From contig JAGLOY010000016.1 in the NCBI GenBank assembly GCA_023138735.1, positions 1-63,189 of the forward strand: a DNA stretch of 63,189 bases, read 5' to 3'. Shown piece by piece: positions 26,710 to 35,279 of this stretch (its first letter is position 1; every line of letters starts with the position of its first letter). The position numbers and the translations under genes are program-made. The DNA is from Candidatus Aegiribacteria sp. (GTDB taxonomy: Bacteria > Fermentibacterota > Fermentibacteria > Fermentibacterales > JCC-6). Below the pieces are notes generated by a model, which saw only the letters and a list, made by a program, of their open reading frames with translations, did not search any database and was not told where the DNA came from.

Positions 26710-27650
26710 GTACTGATTTCGACAGAGAGAAACTTAAACTGAAATCGCTGTCTGAGCGAACCAGCAAAGTCGATTCCAGCCTTCTGCTCGGGAATCCCAG
26801 AAATAAGGATACCGTTGAATTTGTTCGATCACTACCGGACCTGCTCGCGGTTAAGGACATGAAAAAACTCGCCCGCGCAATCATTAAAGCAAAAAACGCT
26901 GGAGCTTCAAGGATCATCATGTACGGGGGGCATGTTATAAAATGCGGTCTCGGACCCCTACTGGTGAAGTGGATAAAGAACGGTACGATCAACTGCCTTG
27001 CCACTAACGGAGCCGGCACCATCCACGATATTGAAACGGCTCTTTTCGGCGAGACATCCGAGGACGTTGAAGCAGGAATTGCGGACGGCAGTTTCGGTAT
27101 GTGGCAGGAAACCGGGGAAATCTATTCGAAAGCGATCAATACAGCTTACAGTGATAACCTTGGGCTCGGCGAAGCCCTCGGCAACGAGATCATCCGAAGG
27201 AAAGGCAATACCGCTATTAGCCCTCTCGCCGCAGCTTGCGAAGCGGGTATTCCGGTAACCGTACATCCTGCCCTTGGTGGAGATATCATCCATCCCTACC
27301 CGGAAGTAAGCTGGGAAAAACTAGCAAAAGCTGCCGAGAAGGACTTTGACATGCTGGGGGAGAGGATCACACACATGACCTCTGGCGTGGTCATAAACGC
27401 AGGATCCGCTGTGATCATGCCGGAAGTGTTCCTTAAACTTCTGACATCAGCAATCAATCTGGGTTACGATATCAGTGATATTACAGCTGCAAGCTTCGAC
27501 ATGATAATGCAGTACAGGCCTTTGAACAATGTAGTCCTGAGGCCGACCAGAGCTCTGGGAGGAGAACAGATAGTTCTTACCGGTCATCATGAACTGATGC
27601 TCCCGCTGCTGGATGTATTCCTGGAAGCAGAGGAGGGTGGTAATGTATAA
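26706..27650 (+). CDS. Conserved protein with deoxyhypusine-synthase-like fold, unknown function
   Basis: A 314-residue cytosolic protein from a conserved bacterial family that I recognise but cannot assign a reaction to. Characteristic stretches are IIMYGGHVIKCGLGPLLVKW, NCLATNGAGTIHDIETALFG, HPALGGDIIHPYP and LTGHHELMLPLL. The NAD-type nucleotide-binding arrangement resembles deoxyhypusine synthase. The eukaryotic catalytic lysine region is not obvious, and bacteria of this kind have no eIF5A. The start is TTG, overlapping the truA stop, so it is tied to a tRNA-modification gene. Its stop overlaps the next gene by 8 bases. Confidence 0.72.
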   Translation: MSTDFDREKLKLKSLSERTSKVDSSLLLGNPRNKDTVEFVRSLPDLLAVKDMKKLARAIIKAKNAGASRIIMYGGHVIKCGLGPLLVKWIKNGTINCLATNGAGTIHDIETALFGETSEDVEAGIADGSFGMWQETGEIYSKAINTAYSDNLGLGEALGNEIIRRKGNTAISPLAAACEAGIPVTVHPALGGDIIHPYPEVSWEKLAKAAEKDFDMLGERITHMTSGVVINAGSAVIMPEVFLKLLTSAINLGYDISDITAASFDMIMQYRPLNNVVLRPTRALGGEQIVLTGHHELMLPLLDVFLEAEEGGNV

Positions 27651-28098
27651 ATCTATACTATTCCTGATTCCCGTTCTAATTCTTTTCGCATGCGGTGATA
27701 CCGTTACACCGGATAATACCGATCAGACCGCCGAAACAGGCTCCATCGATCCCTACGGTGATCCTCCCGGTTACACGGGAGACCCGTTTGAGAATTTTCC
27801 TGAACCTGTAAGCATGACAATTCCCGGGGAAGAAGTTCCAATTGAATACGAGGAAGAGATACTGTCAGGAACACATTTCACGGTTCAGATATCAGCGGCA
27901 ACAAACGAGGAAACCGCAATACGTCTGATGGAATCGGTTTCCGCAGAAATCAGTCATCCTGTGTTTATCGATCATCAGGGAGGTTTCTGGAAAGTCAGAG
28001 TAGGTGCCTTTCCGGCCATGGAAGATGCCGCTGCTTACACGCAGGTTCTTGTGAACATGGGTTTCACGGATGCCTGGGTCACAACAAGAGAACCCTGA
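27643..28098 (+). CDS. SPOR-domain lipoprotein
   Basis: From ATG 27643, preceded by GGAGGG, this encodes 151 residues. The signal ends in lipobox ILFACG, followed by an acidic, proline-rich linker and a C-terminal SPOR domain (about residues 80-150: HFTVQISAATNEETAIRLM and FWKVRVGAFPAMEDAAAYTQ). SPOR domains bind denuded septal peptidoglycan glycans, which suggests a role at the division site. The longer frame from 27613 lies within the upstream gene and lacks a Shine-Dalgarno. It ends just before the tRNA-Gly promoter. Confidence 0.83.
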   Translation: MYKSILFLIPVLILFACGDTVTPDNTDQTAETGSIDPYGDPPGYTGDPFENFPEPVSMTIPGEEVPIEYEEEILSGTHFTVQISAATNEETAIRLMESVSAEISHPVFIDHQGGFWKVRVGAFPAMEDAAAYTQVLVNMGFTDAWVTTREP

Positions 28099-28100
28099 CC

Positions 28101-28129
28101 TTGACAAAAGACCCTCTAATTGCGATATA
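28101..28129 (+). promoter_or_regulatory. Probable promoter of tRNA-Gly
   Basis: A perfect TTGACA (28101-28106) is followed after 17 bases by GATATA (28124-28129), a fair -10 box. It lies about 120 bases upstream of the tRNA gene, leaving a leader with inverted repeats. Confidence 0.5.
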
Positions 28130-28250
28130 TCCAACCGCTCCGGCATCGGAGTCTGATACAGAATAAAAGTGCTTTTAGAAATAACTTGTGCGGGAAACCG
28201 AACATCTGTAAGGTTCCCCGCTCGAACGAGAGCGTTAGCAACATAACCGA

Positions 28251-28326
28251 GCGGGAATAGCTCAGTTGGTAGAGCCCTACCTTGCCAAGGTAGCTGTCGC
28301 GGGTTCAAGTCCCGTTTCCCGCTCCA
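28251..28326 (+). tRNA. tRNA-Gly (anticodon GCC)
   Basis: The cloverleaf folds fully. The acceptor stem is GCGGGAA/TTCCCGC, the D arm contains AGCTCAGTTGGTAGAGC, the anticodon stem is CTACC/GGTAG with loop TTGCCAA giving anticodon GCC, and the T arm is CGGGTTCAAGTCCCG. The discriminator base is T and the CCA end is encoded. It reads glycine GGC and GGT codons. Confidence 0.96.
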
Positions 28327-28330
28327 TTCT

Positions 28331-28366
28331 TAGAAGGCGAATAGCGTTAAAACTGTTCGCCTTCTA
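28331..28366 (+). terminator. Terminator hairpin after tRNA-Gly
   Basis: An 11-bp perfect stem, TAGAAGGCGAA with TTCGCCTTCTA, around a 14-base loop. It begins 4 bases after the tRNA and is followed by CTATTTTA, a short T-rich tail. Confidence 0.62.
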
Positions 28367-28469
28367 CTATTTTACGCGGGGATTCCGTCAAGTTATTCTC
28401 TCAAGCTCTCCATATCCCGCTCCAGAAGGTATTCCCCACCGCGGGGACGTCGGCAGAAAGATGTAAGTA

Positions 28470-29945
28470 TCAGATATCCTCTAAACGGGAATCAATGAAT
28501 TCATCCCACCTCAGCTCCCATGAATCCATCAACTCGGTCTTCTCCTCTTCGGTCATTGCTGCGTCCTCAATGGAGTTCATAATCAGACACTTCACATCAG
28601 CAAGGGATAAATCCCAGGCCAGAACGGCAACAACGAAATCACAGGTAACCCCGTTTGAGCCGAAGATTGCGGGATCATCAGGATTTATTGAGATGCGGAT
28701 TCCACTGCGCATAAGCGGAACTGCTGGATGGTTCCGGAGATCAGGTACATATCCGAGGACCTGGTTACTGATAGGACATATCTCAAGAGGGATTCCATCT
28801 GAAGCGTACATGGATGCAAGTTCCGGCAGCTTTTGAAGCTCGATACCATGACCGACACGCTCGGCCCCCAGAAGGTATGCATCTATCATGTTGTTGTTCA
28901 CTGTTCCTGGATAAGGTCCTGTTAACGATACCGGGGAATCCGGTACTCCTGTTGGAAAACTGCTCTCACCATCGTGAAGGTAAAGCGGCAGTTCGAAACC
29001 GTACTCTGTCATTGAGTATTCGCGTGCTTCCTCCATCATCGGAGCCATGTAGAATGCTGTTGCGCCTTTGTCTTCTTCCGAGTAGACATCGGCTCCAACA
29101 ACAATATCCGGGTACTGAGCCATGAGATCTGCAGCAGATTTCATGCTTCCTGTTATACGGTTTCGAAAATCATCAATGGTTTCACCCGGGTAAATGTATC
29201 TGGAATCGCAGTAAACGATTCGCAGAGTGATGTCTATACCCTGTCCGGCAAGACTGTCTACAATACCCTGATAGAATTCTACACCCCCCGCAGATGGTGT
29301 GTGTGAGCGAAGCTCAATATGCTGAACATTCTCGTTCACAGCGTAATTATAGAATGCCTGATAAATGTAATGAGTGCCTGCGTCAGGATCGGCAAGGAGT
29401 CCATGCACCCTCCCGAATATCCTTTCGAACTCGGCCCATATATCCTCTAAATGCTCATCGCTTTCATCGATCACTATGTAGTCAATCAAACTGTCCCGCA
29501 TAGCTGCCTGATCGGGAGCTGTTGCCAGCAACTGCGGCACAGAAAGCCACTCATCACCCGGTATTGAATCAAGAAAGAGCCGGAACGATTTGGATGCGGG
29601 ATTGAAGTAGCAGTCGTTCCTGCTTGAAACAGAATCGAAAAGTGCAAAGTAATCTCCCATGGCGCTGGGGTGAACATGCAGAACAGCTCCCTTGGGTATA
29701 GCGAGTAAGAATTCGTACAGGTCCGTTCCCATGTAATCTTCCCTGACCAGCGGGAAGAACTGACTGACCCAGGGATTCCAGGGTTCCTGTTGCCCGACAG
29801 CATCAGCTTTTAACTCTTCGAATATGGAATCAACCAGCATCTCTTCCGAAGAGAGTTCAACTATTGGAGCTATCTGCCTTAGAACAGCTTCTCTTGAATC
29901 AGCGTAATTAGTTGTCAGCAATAATGATATAATGAGCATGGTCAT
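28470..29945 (-). CDS. Exported adenosine deaminase-superfamily hydrolase
   Basis: A 491-residue amidohydrolase with an N-terminal signal peptide, so it acts outside the cytoplasm. The zinc site of adenosine deaminases is complete: LHVHPSA with H90 and H92, LHDGE corresponding to the HxGE motif, ERVGHGIEL for the third block and SINPDDPAIFG for the late aspartates. The length and signal resemble secreted ADGF/ADA2-type enzymes more than cytosolic ADA of about 340 residues. It would deaminate adenosine or a related nucleoside, perhaps for purine salvage. The purine specificity is inferred. It has its own upstream region and no operon partner. Confidence 0.8.
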   Translation of the reverse strand: MTMLIISLLLTTNYADSREAVLRQIAPIVELSSEEMLVDSIFEELKADAVGQQEPWNPWVSQFFPLVREDYMGTDLYEFLLAIPKGAVLHVHPSAMGDYFALFDSVSSRNDCYFNPASKSFRLFLDSIPGDEWLSVPQLLATAPDQAAMRDSLIDYIVIDESDEHLEDIWAEFERIFGRVHGLLADPDAGTHYIYQAFYNYAVNENVQHIELRSHTPSAGGVEFYQGIVDSLAGQGIDITLRIVYCDSRYIYPGETIDDFRNRITGSMKSAADLMAQYPDIVVGADVYSEEDKGATAFYMAPMMEEAREYSMTEYGFELPLYLHDGESSFPTGVPDSPVSLTGPYPGTVNNNMIDAYLLGAERVGHGIELQKLPELASMYASDGIPLEICPISNQVLGYVPDLRNHPAVPLMRSGIRISINPDDPAIFGSNGVTCDFVVAVLAWDLSLADVKCLIMNSIEDAAMTEEEKTELMDSWELRWDEFIDSRLEDI

Positions 29946-30042
29946 TTGAATTCTCCTAACTTAGAGTCACTTCATATCAGACAATCATAGCGTCTGAAAG
30001 TGAGCCTGTCATGAGAATACTGTTGACTGCAGTGATGCAGAA

Positions 30043-30068
30043 AGGCGGGGTGAATAATCACCCCGCCT
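30043..30068 (-). terminator. Intrinsic terminator of the secreted 30087-30821 gene
   Basis: A perfect 11-bp stem, AGGCGGGGTGA with TCACCCCGCCT, around a 4-base loop. On the minus strand it is followed directly by TTTCTGC. It lies 19 bases past the stop codon of the minus-strand gene. Confidence 0.75.
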
Positions 30069-30086
30069 GACTGATAGAACCAGGAA

Positions 30087-30821
30087 CTAGAATGTAGCTT
30101 TAATCGCACCCCATGTCGACTGCTGAAGAGCAGATGTACCCCACATGAAACCGAGAATGTTCTCCCAGAGCGGAACGCTTTCATTAGCGTATGCAGGAGT
30201 ATATCCACTGATGACACTGTGCCCATCGTTAGCAACACAGATACCAGCTTGCCCTGCAGCTGGTGAGGCTGTCCAACCGGTTACGGGAACTGCATCCGAA
30301 ACGGTAAACATTGCGTTCAGGATACCAAGACCTGGATCAGCCCAACCCCAATCGGAGATTCCATCTGTGATAGGATGTCCTGGATCCCAGTCATAGTGAG
30401 GAATAACCGGAGCACCGAAACCTGTGTACCCGGTGACACCCATGTTGTTTGCAAGAGTACCCTGACCGGCAGTTCCGGAAGACCACTGCCACGTTGATGC
30501 GAAGATCCTTGCTGCACCGGTGTCGTAAAGATCGATGACACCTCCCCAGTACAGATCGTTGCCATTAGCGTACCAGGATTCAATAACGATTATATCCCAA
30601 CCCGCACCAAGCCCGTCCAACGCGGAATTAAAAGCAGCCTGCTGTCCGCCGGGTTCACCTGAGTAGGCTTCTATGTTTGCAGATGGCCAAAGGTTGCCTG
30701 CTGCGACTTGAGACGCAGTTCCGAAACCGGCAGTTTCATCGTAGTAGATGAGAACATTAGCAGGATCCTGGGCACCTGCTACAGCGATAAGTACCAGTAT
30801 TGAACAAACAAGAAACTTCAT
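30087..30821 (-). CDS. Secreted ThuA/GATase-like protein with STWGAIK C-terminal tail
   Basis: A 244-residue exported protein with signal MKFLVCSILVLIAVAGAQ. The mature part begins with a strand-turn pattern (ANVLIYYDETAG, then GWDIIVIESWYANG and ARIFASTWQWSS) like the glutamine-amidotransferase-like or ThuA-like fold, but no catalytic Cys-His pair is clear. The C-terminus is LQQSTWGAIKATF. This tail recurs in the UGA-containing paralogues at 51272 and 51926, so it is probably a shared surface or processing signal. It has a good promoter and a strong terminator and seems to be a single-gene unit. Confidence 0.7.
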   Translation of the reverse strand: MKFLVCSILVLIAVAGAQDPANVLIYYDETAGFGTASQVAAGNLWPSANIEAYSGEPGGQQAAFNSALDGLGAGWDIIVIESWYANGNDLYWGGVIDLYDTGAARIFASTWQWSSGTAGQGTLANNMGVTGYTGFGAPVIPHYDWDPGHPITDGISDWGWADPGLGILNAMFTVSDAVPVTGWTASPAAGQAGICVANDGHSVISGYTPAYANESVPLWENILGFMWGTSALQQSTWGAIKATF

Positions 30822-30866
30822 TAAGTAACCTCCTTATATGTTGAGAATAGATTTCCTTACTAAGTA

Positions 30867-30895
30867 AAGTTACAAACTGCAGTAAGCATAGTCAA
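30867..30895 (-). promoter_or_regulatory. Promoter candidate for the 30087-30821 gene
   Basis: On the minus strand TTGACT (30890-30895) is followed after exactly 17 bases by TAACTT (30867-30872), located 46 bases upstream of the start codon. An AGGAGG Shine-Dalgarno follows. Confidence 0.45.
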
Positions 30896-31062
30896 GTATA
30901 TAATACTGACACAGTGATTTCTGAATTCAGTAACTGCCGGATTCTCAGCCCGTCTGACGTTTCTGGATTCACAAAAGGTAGTTATATATGAAGGCATGGC
31001 ATTATCCGGGTTCGAAAAATGCTGCGCAGTATATGCGTTCGACACGGGAATAAGGAGTATGA

Positions 31063-31728
31063 ATGGAAAACACTGTATTCAACAGGACGGAGAATGACTC
31101 CGGCGGGCGACGAATAAGTAAGAAGGTCTATAATCTTGTGATAGGGCTGGTCCTATGCTGGGGTTTCTTCGCAAGCTGGCTGATTGTCAAGATCATTCCC
31201 TATAAATCGCTGGTTGATATCAATATCTGGGTGTTTTTCCTCGGTTACTTTGCATCCTGTTTCATTGGCTTCTTCATTTTTACAAAATCTGTGAATCCAT
31301 TTATCAGTTTCATTGGTTACAACTTCGTTGTCGTTCCATTCGGGTTGATCATTAATATCGTGGTGTATCAGTACGATCCCGGCCTTGTTCTTGCCGTCAT
31401 ACGTGTAACTGGCCTGGTGACAATTGTTATGATGATCCTAGGGTCCCTTTACCCGGCGTTCTTCAACAAAATCGCAAGAGCGCTTTCAATTTCACTGATT
31501 ATCGTGATCATTGTTGAATTGATAGAGATCCTTATCTTTCAGATACACCACGGCATCATCGATTGGATCGTTGTTGTCATCTTCTGTGGTTATGTTGGTC
31601 TTGATTGGAGCAGAGCGAATCAGATACCTAAGACACTGGACAATGCAGTCGATAGCGCAGCTTCACTATACATGGATATCATCATTCTGTTCCTCCGGAT
31701 TCTGAGGATAATGGGAAGACGGAATTAG
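31063..31728 (+). CDS. Integral membrane protein of unknown function
   Basis: I do not recognise a family. The 221 residues include a charged N-terminus followed by about six hydrophobic segments separated by very short loops (for example VIGLVLCWGFFASWLIVKII). It ends with a short amphipathic stretch near the C-terminus. It is followed 9 bases later by an acetyltransferase-like gene. A weak Shine-Dalgarno (AAGGAG) precedes the ATG. It may be a stand-alone inner-membrane protein. Confidence 0.6.
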   Translation: MENTVFNRTENDSGGRRISKKVYNLVIGLVLCWGFFASWLIVKIIPYKSLVDINIWVFFLGYFASCFIGFFIFTKSVNPFISFIGYNFVVVPFGLIINIVVYQYDPGLVLAVIRVTGLVTIVMMILGSLYPAFFNKIARALSISLIIVIIVELIEILIFQIHHGIIDWIVVVIFCGYVGLDWSRANQIPKTLDNAVDSAASLYMDIIILFLRILRIMGRRN

Positions 31729-31737
31729 GAGTAGTGA

Positions 31738-32487
31738 ATGGATTACAGCATTGTTTCTTTAGAAGAAAGATATGACTTATTTGAAAGACAGGATAAAATA
31801 TGTGAAGAAGTATGGCCTGAATTTATGCTTCATGACACTATTGCAAATACCTGTTGGATGAAATTTGTAGAAGCCTTCAAAAAGTTTCAATTACTGTTAA
31901 TGGATGAAAATGAAATACTGGCCGTTATCAATACAGTCCCGCTGCATTATGACGAAAGCATTAATGAGCTTCCGGATAAAGGATGGGATTGGGGTGTTTT
32001 AAAATCACTAACAGATTACGAAACCGGAAAACAACCGAATATTCTAATGGGAGTCCAGATTGTAGTAAATAAAAACCATCAGGGAAAAGGGTTGAGTTCG
32101 CTTGCCGTTAAGGAGATGTCAGATCTGGCCAGAAGAACTGGTTTCAATAAGTTGATAATACCTGTCAGACCCAGTGAGAAGCATAAATATCCATTAATAC
32201 CGATGGAGGATTACATACGCTGGAAGGACGAGAATGGGTTGCCCTTTGATAACTGGCTGAGAGTTCATATCAAAGCAGGCGGGCGAATTGTAAAGGTTTG
32301 TACAAAAGCAATGTACATTCCCGGAACAGTCGATGAATGGAAAGTATGGGCAGATATGGATTTCCCCGGATCCGGATCATACATAGTCCCGGGTGCTCTT
32401 AATCCAATATTGATCGACATTGAAAGCAATGAAGGTATTTATATTGAACCGAATGTATGGATTCTTCACAAAACAGAAAGTGATTAA
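31738..32487 (+). CDS. GNAT-like acetyltransferase
   Basis: A 249-residue protein with a GNAT core. The acetyl-CoA pyrophosphate loop is in NKNHQGKGLSSLAVKEMSD (Q/R-x-x-G-x-G form QGKGL) near residue 118, preceded by the strand LMGVQIVV. The C-terminal half (from about residue 165) is an extension not typical of small GNATs. The DNA is clearly more AT-rich than its neighbours and uses AT-ending codons, which suggests recent acquisition. The substrate is unknown. Confidence 0.72.
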   Translation: MDYSIVSLEERYDLFERQDKICEEVWPEFMLHDTIANTCWMKFVEAFKKFQLLLMDENEILAVINTVPLHYDESINELPDKGWDWGVLKSLTDYETGKQPNILMGVQIVVNKNHQGKGLSSLAVKEMSDLARRTGFNKLIIPVRPSEKHKYPLIPMEDYIRWKDENGLPFDNWLRVHIKAGGRIVKVCTKAMYIPGTVDEWKVWADMDFPGSGSYIVPGALNPILIDIESNEGIYIEPNVWILHKTESD

Positions 32488-32511
32488 CAGACTGTTCCAT
32501 CTGGAGAAAAC

Positions 32512-33123
32512 ATGACGGATTTGTACGAGGAAAGGTATGAAAGAGCTGGTTACTACTGGGGCACGAACCCATCCCACTCATGCTATAGGGTATTACAGAT
32601 GCTGCCTCCCGATCGACCGCTGCGGCTTCTCGATATCGGGTGTGGAGAAGGTCGGAACGCTGTTTTCTTTGCCCGCAACGGTTATCAGGTTACGGCTTTC
32701 GATACGCAACCAAGGGGCATTGAGAAGACGAAGCAGCTTGCTGCCGATGCCGGTGCTCCGGTTGAGGCATTTGTTGCGGACATCAACGAGTTCCGTCTCA
32801 CCGAGCCGTTTGATGTATTGTTTTCGACAGGAGTACTTCAGTACATTCCGCCCGGGCAGCGAAAGGACCTGTTCTCGAACTACCGTACATTCACCAGTCC
32901 CAGCGGGCTGAACGTGTTCTCGGTCTTTGTGAAGAAACCATTCATCGGCAAAGCTCCCGATGCTGAGAAAACTGCATACAAGTGGATTTCAGGAGAAATA
33001 CTGACCTATTACCATGAGTGGAAGATAGAATACTGTACCGAGGAGATTTTTGAATGCATGTCCAGCGGAGTACCGCATAAGCACGCAGTCAACAGGATTA
33101 TTGCCAGAAAAGAAACCAGTTAG
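32512..33123 (+). CDS. Class I SAM-dependent methyltransferase (TehB-like)
   Basis: A 203-residue methyltransferase with SAM motif I LRLLDIGCGEGRNAVFFA (near residues 37-54), followed by the acidic strand end VTAFD, and motif IV in FDVLFSTGVLQYIPPGQ. The arrangement resembles TehB and related small-molecule methyltransferases. Tellurite or selenite detoxification is possible but not shown. It lies in a region of accessory single genes between the acetyltransferase and a flavodoxin-like protein. Confidence 0.8.
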   Translation: MTDLYEERYERAGYYWGTNPSHSCYRVLQMLPPDRPLRLLDIGCGEGRNAVFFARNGYQVTAFDTQPRGIEKTKQLAADAGAPVEAFVADINEFRLTEPFDVLFSTGVLQYIPPGQRKDLFSNYRTFTSPSGLNVFSVFVKKPFIGKAPDAEKTAYKWISGEILTYYHEWKIEYCTEEIFECMSSGVPHKHAVNRIIARKETS

Positions 33124-33193
33124 ATAACAGGAATGATACAACGAATCCATATTTTCGGAGCATCCGGATCCGGGACAGTTAATGGAGGTTATG

Positions 33194-33799
33194 ATGAATG
33201 TACTTGCTATCATGGGCAGCCCTCGAAAAGGTGAAGCAACAGATCTTCTGGTCGATAAGGCAATAGAGGGTGTAAGATCGAAGGCTTCAGACTGCAACGT
33301 GAAGAAACTGAACCTGATCGACTATGATATTCAACACTGCCGTAATTGTCTTATATGCAGGGATAGCAGAACCACTGAACCTGTCAGTAAGTGTTCCATC
33401 CGTGACGATATGGATCAGATTTGTATAGATGTCCTTGATTCGGATGCCCTGATTTTCGGAACACCTGTACATATGGGATATGCCACAGGGTTGATGATGT
33501 CTTTTCTTGAGAGAATCTGCTGGGTTTTCGCGAAACCAGAAAAGAACATCTTAAGCATACGAGGATGTCCCCTTCCAAGATCTGATAGGAAACGCAAGTC
33601 AGTTACAATCGTCACGTCAGGAATTGTACCACCAATGTACAGAAAACTCTGTAATCAAGCTGCCCCTCTTATAAAAGGGGTTATTAAAGATTCGCTGAAT
33701 GCAAGAACAGTAGGGGATATGTACGCAGGTGATATTGAGCACAAGGGTGTTGAATGCTATTTCGGCAAGGCCTTCAAACTGGGCAGCAAACTTGTATAG
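33194..33799 (+). CDS. Flavodoxin-like NAD(P)H-dependent FMN reductase/iron-sulfur flavoprotein-type
   Basis: A 201-residue flavoprotein. The phosphate-binding loop is MGSPRKGEATDLL near the N-terminus and the flavin-side segment is GTPVHMGYATGLMMSFLER. Cysteines in HCRNCLICRDS and SKCSI sit where the [4Fe-4S]-binding cysteines of iron-sulfur flavoproteins (Isf) occur, so a cluster is possible. I start at ATG 33194, 5 bases after GGAGG; ATGs at 33182 and 33191 are too far or too close. It is one of several independent accessory genes here. Confidence 0.8.
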   Translation: MNVLAIMGSPRKGEATDLLVDKAIEGVRSKASDCNVKKLNLIDYDIQHCRNCLICRDSRTTEPVSKCSIRDDMDQICIDVLDSDALIFGTPVHMGYATGLMMSFLERICWVFAKPEKNILSIRGCPLPRSDRKRKSVTIVTSGIVPPMYRKLCNQAAPLIKGVIKDSLNARTVGDMYAGDIEHKGVECYFGKAFKLGSKLV

Positions 33800-33916
33800 G
33801 TGCTAGTGACCGCCGGGCAGTCATCGCGAAAGAGCCAGCTAGTGCACGATTGAGTAGACTGTTTATAGTTCTGTCTGATAACAGAGAGCATAATATCCGG
33901 ATTCTGGAGGTATGGA

Positions 33917-35167
33917 ATGAGATCACTTTACAGTTTGATCTTTCTGCCCGTTATTGCTATTTCGATTGTACTTTTTCCGAATGAAGCCCAAGCAGATGAT
34001 TACGAAGCTTTTTCTTTCGTAGTATTCGGTGACAACAGACTCCCGGGTTATTTCCCATTCAATGAAAACCAGATTGAAGAACTCGAGCAGTGCTTTGAAC
34101 AGATCATGCTGTACGCTTATGGTCCGGATGCGCAGCTGGAACATGAACTGAGTTTCGATCCTGCAACCGGGGAACTGGACTGGTTCAAGGTGTGGCCGGT
34201 GGGTATGCCTGATGCCTACACCCTGTCTGTGTTGAAAAATGGATGGCCGCGTCTGATGCTGCGAGGACCCGGTGCGAGTATTGTGCTGCGCTCAGAGGGA
34301 CAGGCCTGGGTATACAACAGTATCATTGAACTTATCAATGAGGGAGCAGAGGATCCTCTGCTGGGTCCATCATTCTGTCTCAATACAGGAGATATGACCT
34401 ATTTTGGTTTCTTCGGAACATCCAGGGATGAAAGTCCATTCTGGAATGACCTGTATGAGCGATTTCTGACCAGGCTTCCGGAGAGCAATCCAGAAGGGCT
34501 TCCAGGACGATACTTCCCCGCTTCTGGGAATCATGAAACCTGGCTGGATGAAAACCTTGTTGGTCTCCTCTCTACGGTACCGTATCTCTCAGAAATGGGT
34601 TTCACGATCGATAACCGGGTTTACATGTTTGATTATGAAGGTTGTCGGTTCATCTTCCTCGATACCGGTGATATGGATTACCGGAATCCATCCGAATGGG
34701 GAGGTAACTATCCGGGATTCCAGGTACAGATGGATATTCTAACCGGCTGGCTTGGGGAAGCTGTTGATATTGGCAGCAGACAGGTATTTGTCACGTTTCA
34801 TAATCCTTCATTCTGTCAATCCGGATTCGGACCTCTGCCGGAAGAACACAATCCGCACTATTACATAGAACCTTATGCATCTGATCTGAGTATCACGGTG
34901 TTCAACGGACATGTACACACAACGGAATTGTATGAAGTTGAAGGAATTCGGTACCTTGTCCTGGGCGGTGGCGGTGGTGAACAGGGACATGAAGCAGTTC
35001 CTCAATCGGATAACTACCCTGAGGAAATGTACTGGAAAGGTAATCAGAGAGTAGAGGACTACAACTACCTTCTGGTACAGGTAAGTGACGATGGATTGAG
35101 CATGCAGCTTCAGCGCTATCGACCCGAAGCCGAGAATCCTTACGAATCCGTGGAACTGTATGAATAA
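33917..35167 (+). CDS. Secreted metallophosphoesterase
   Basis: A 416-residue calcineurin-like phosphoesterase with a signal peptide (cleavage near NEAQA). Metal-binding motifs run in order: FGDNR (GD-x-N/H), LNTGDMTYFG, SGNHETW, VTFHNPSF and NGHVHTTEL, with GNH and GHVH typical of the family. The first block replaces the common DxH with GDN. The substrate could be a phosphomonoester or diester released outside the cell. It has a GGAGG Shine-Dalgarno and its own upstream region. Confidence 0.83.
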   Translation: MRSLYSLIFLPVIAISIVLFPNEAQADDYEAFSFVVFGDNRLPGYFPFNENQIEELEQCFEQIMLYAYGPDAQLEHELSFDPATGELDWFKVWPVGMPDAYTLSVLKNGWPRLMLRGPGASIVLRSEGQAWVYNSIIELINEGAEDPLLGPSFCLNTGDMTYFGFFGTSRDESPFWNDLYERFLTRLPESNPEGLPGRYFPASGNHETWLDENLVGLLSTVPYLSEMGFTIDNRVYMFDYEGCRFIFLDTGDMDYRNPSEWGGNYPGFQVQMDILTGWLGEAVDIGSRQVFVTFHNPSFCQSGFGPLPEEHNPHYYIEPYASDLSITVFNGHVHTTELYEVEGIRYLVLGGGGGEQGHEAVPQSDNYPEEMYWKGNQRVEDYNYLLVQVSDDGLSMQLQRYRPEAENPYESVELYE

Positions 35168-35279
35168 CACTTATGAGATCTCCTTTGTGACAGTGGGGAT
35201 AGCTTTCTGCTGAGAGATAGTGTATTCTGTTTCCACTACTGAAATCGATGTTGGGTGTGATAGAATAAGTGGAGCCGAA

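Noticed and set aside
22514-30068. The two GGCGGG hairpins as copies of a mobile repeat
   Set aside because: Beyond the GC-rich stem core they share no sequence and both sit just after stop codons, as terminators would.
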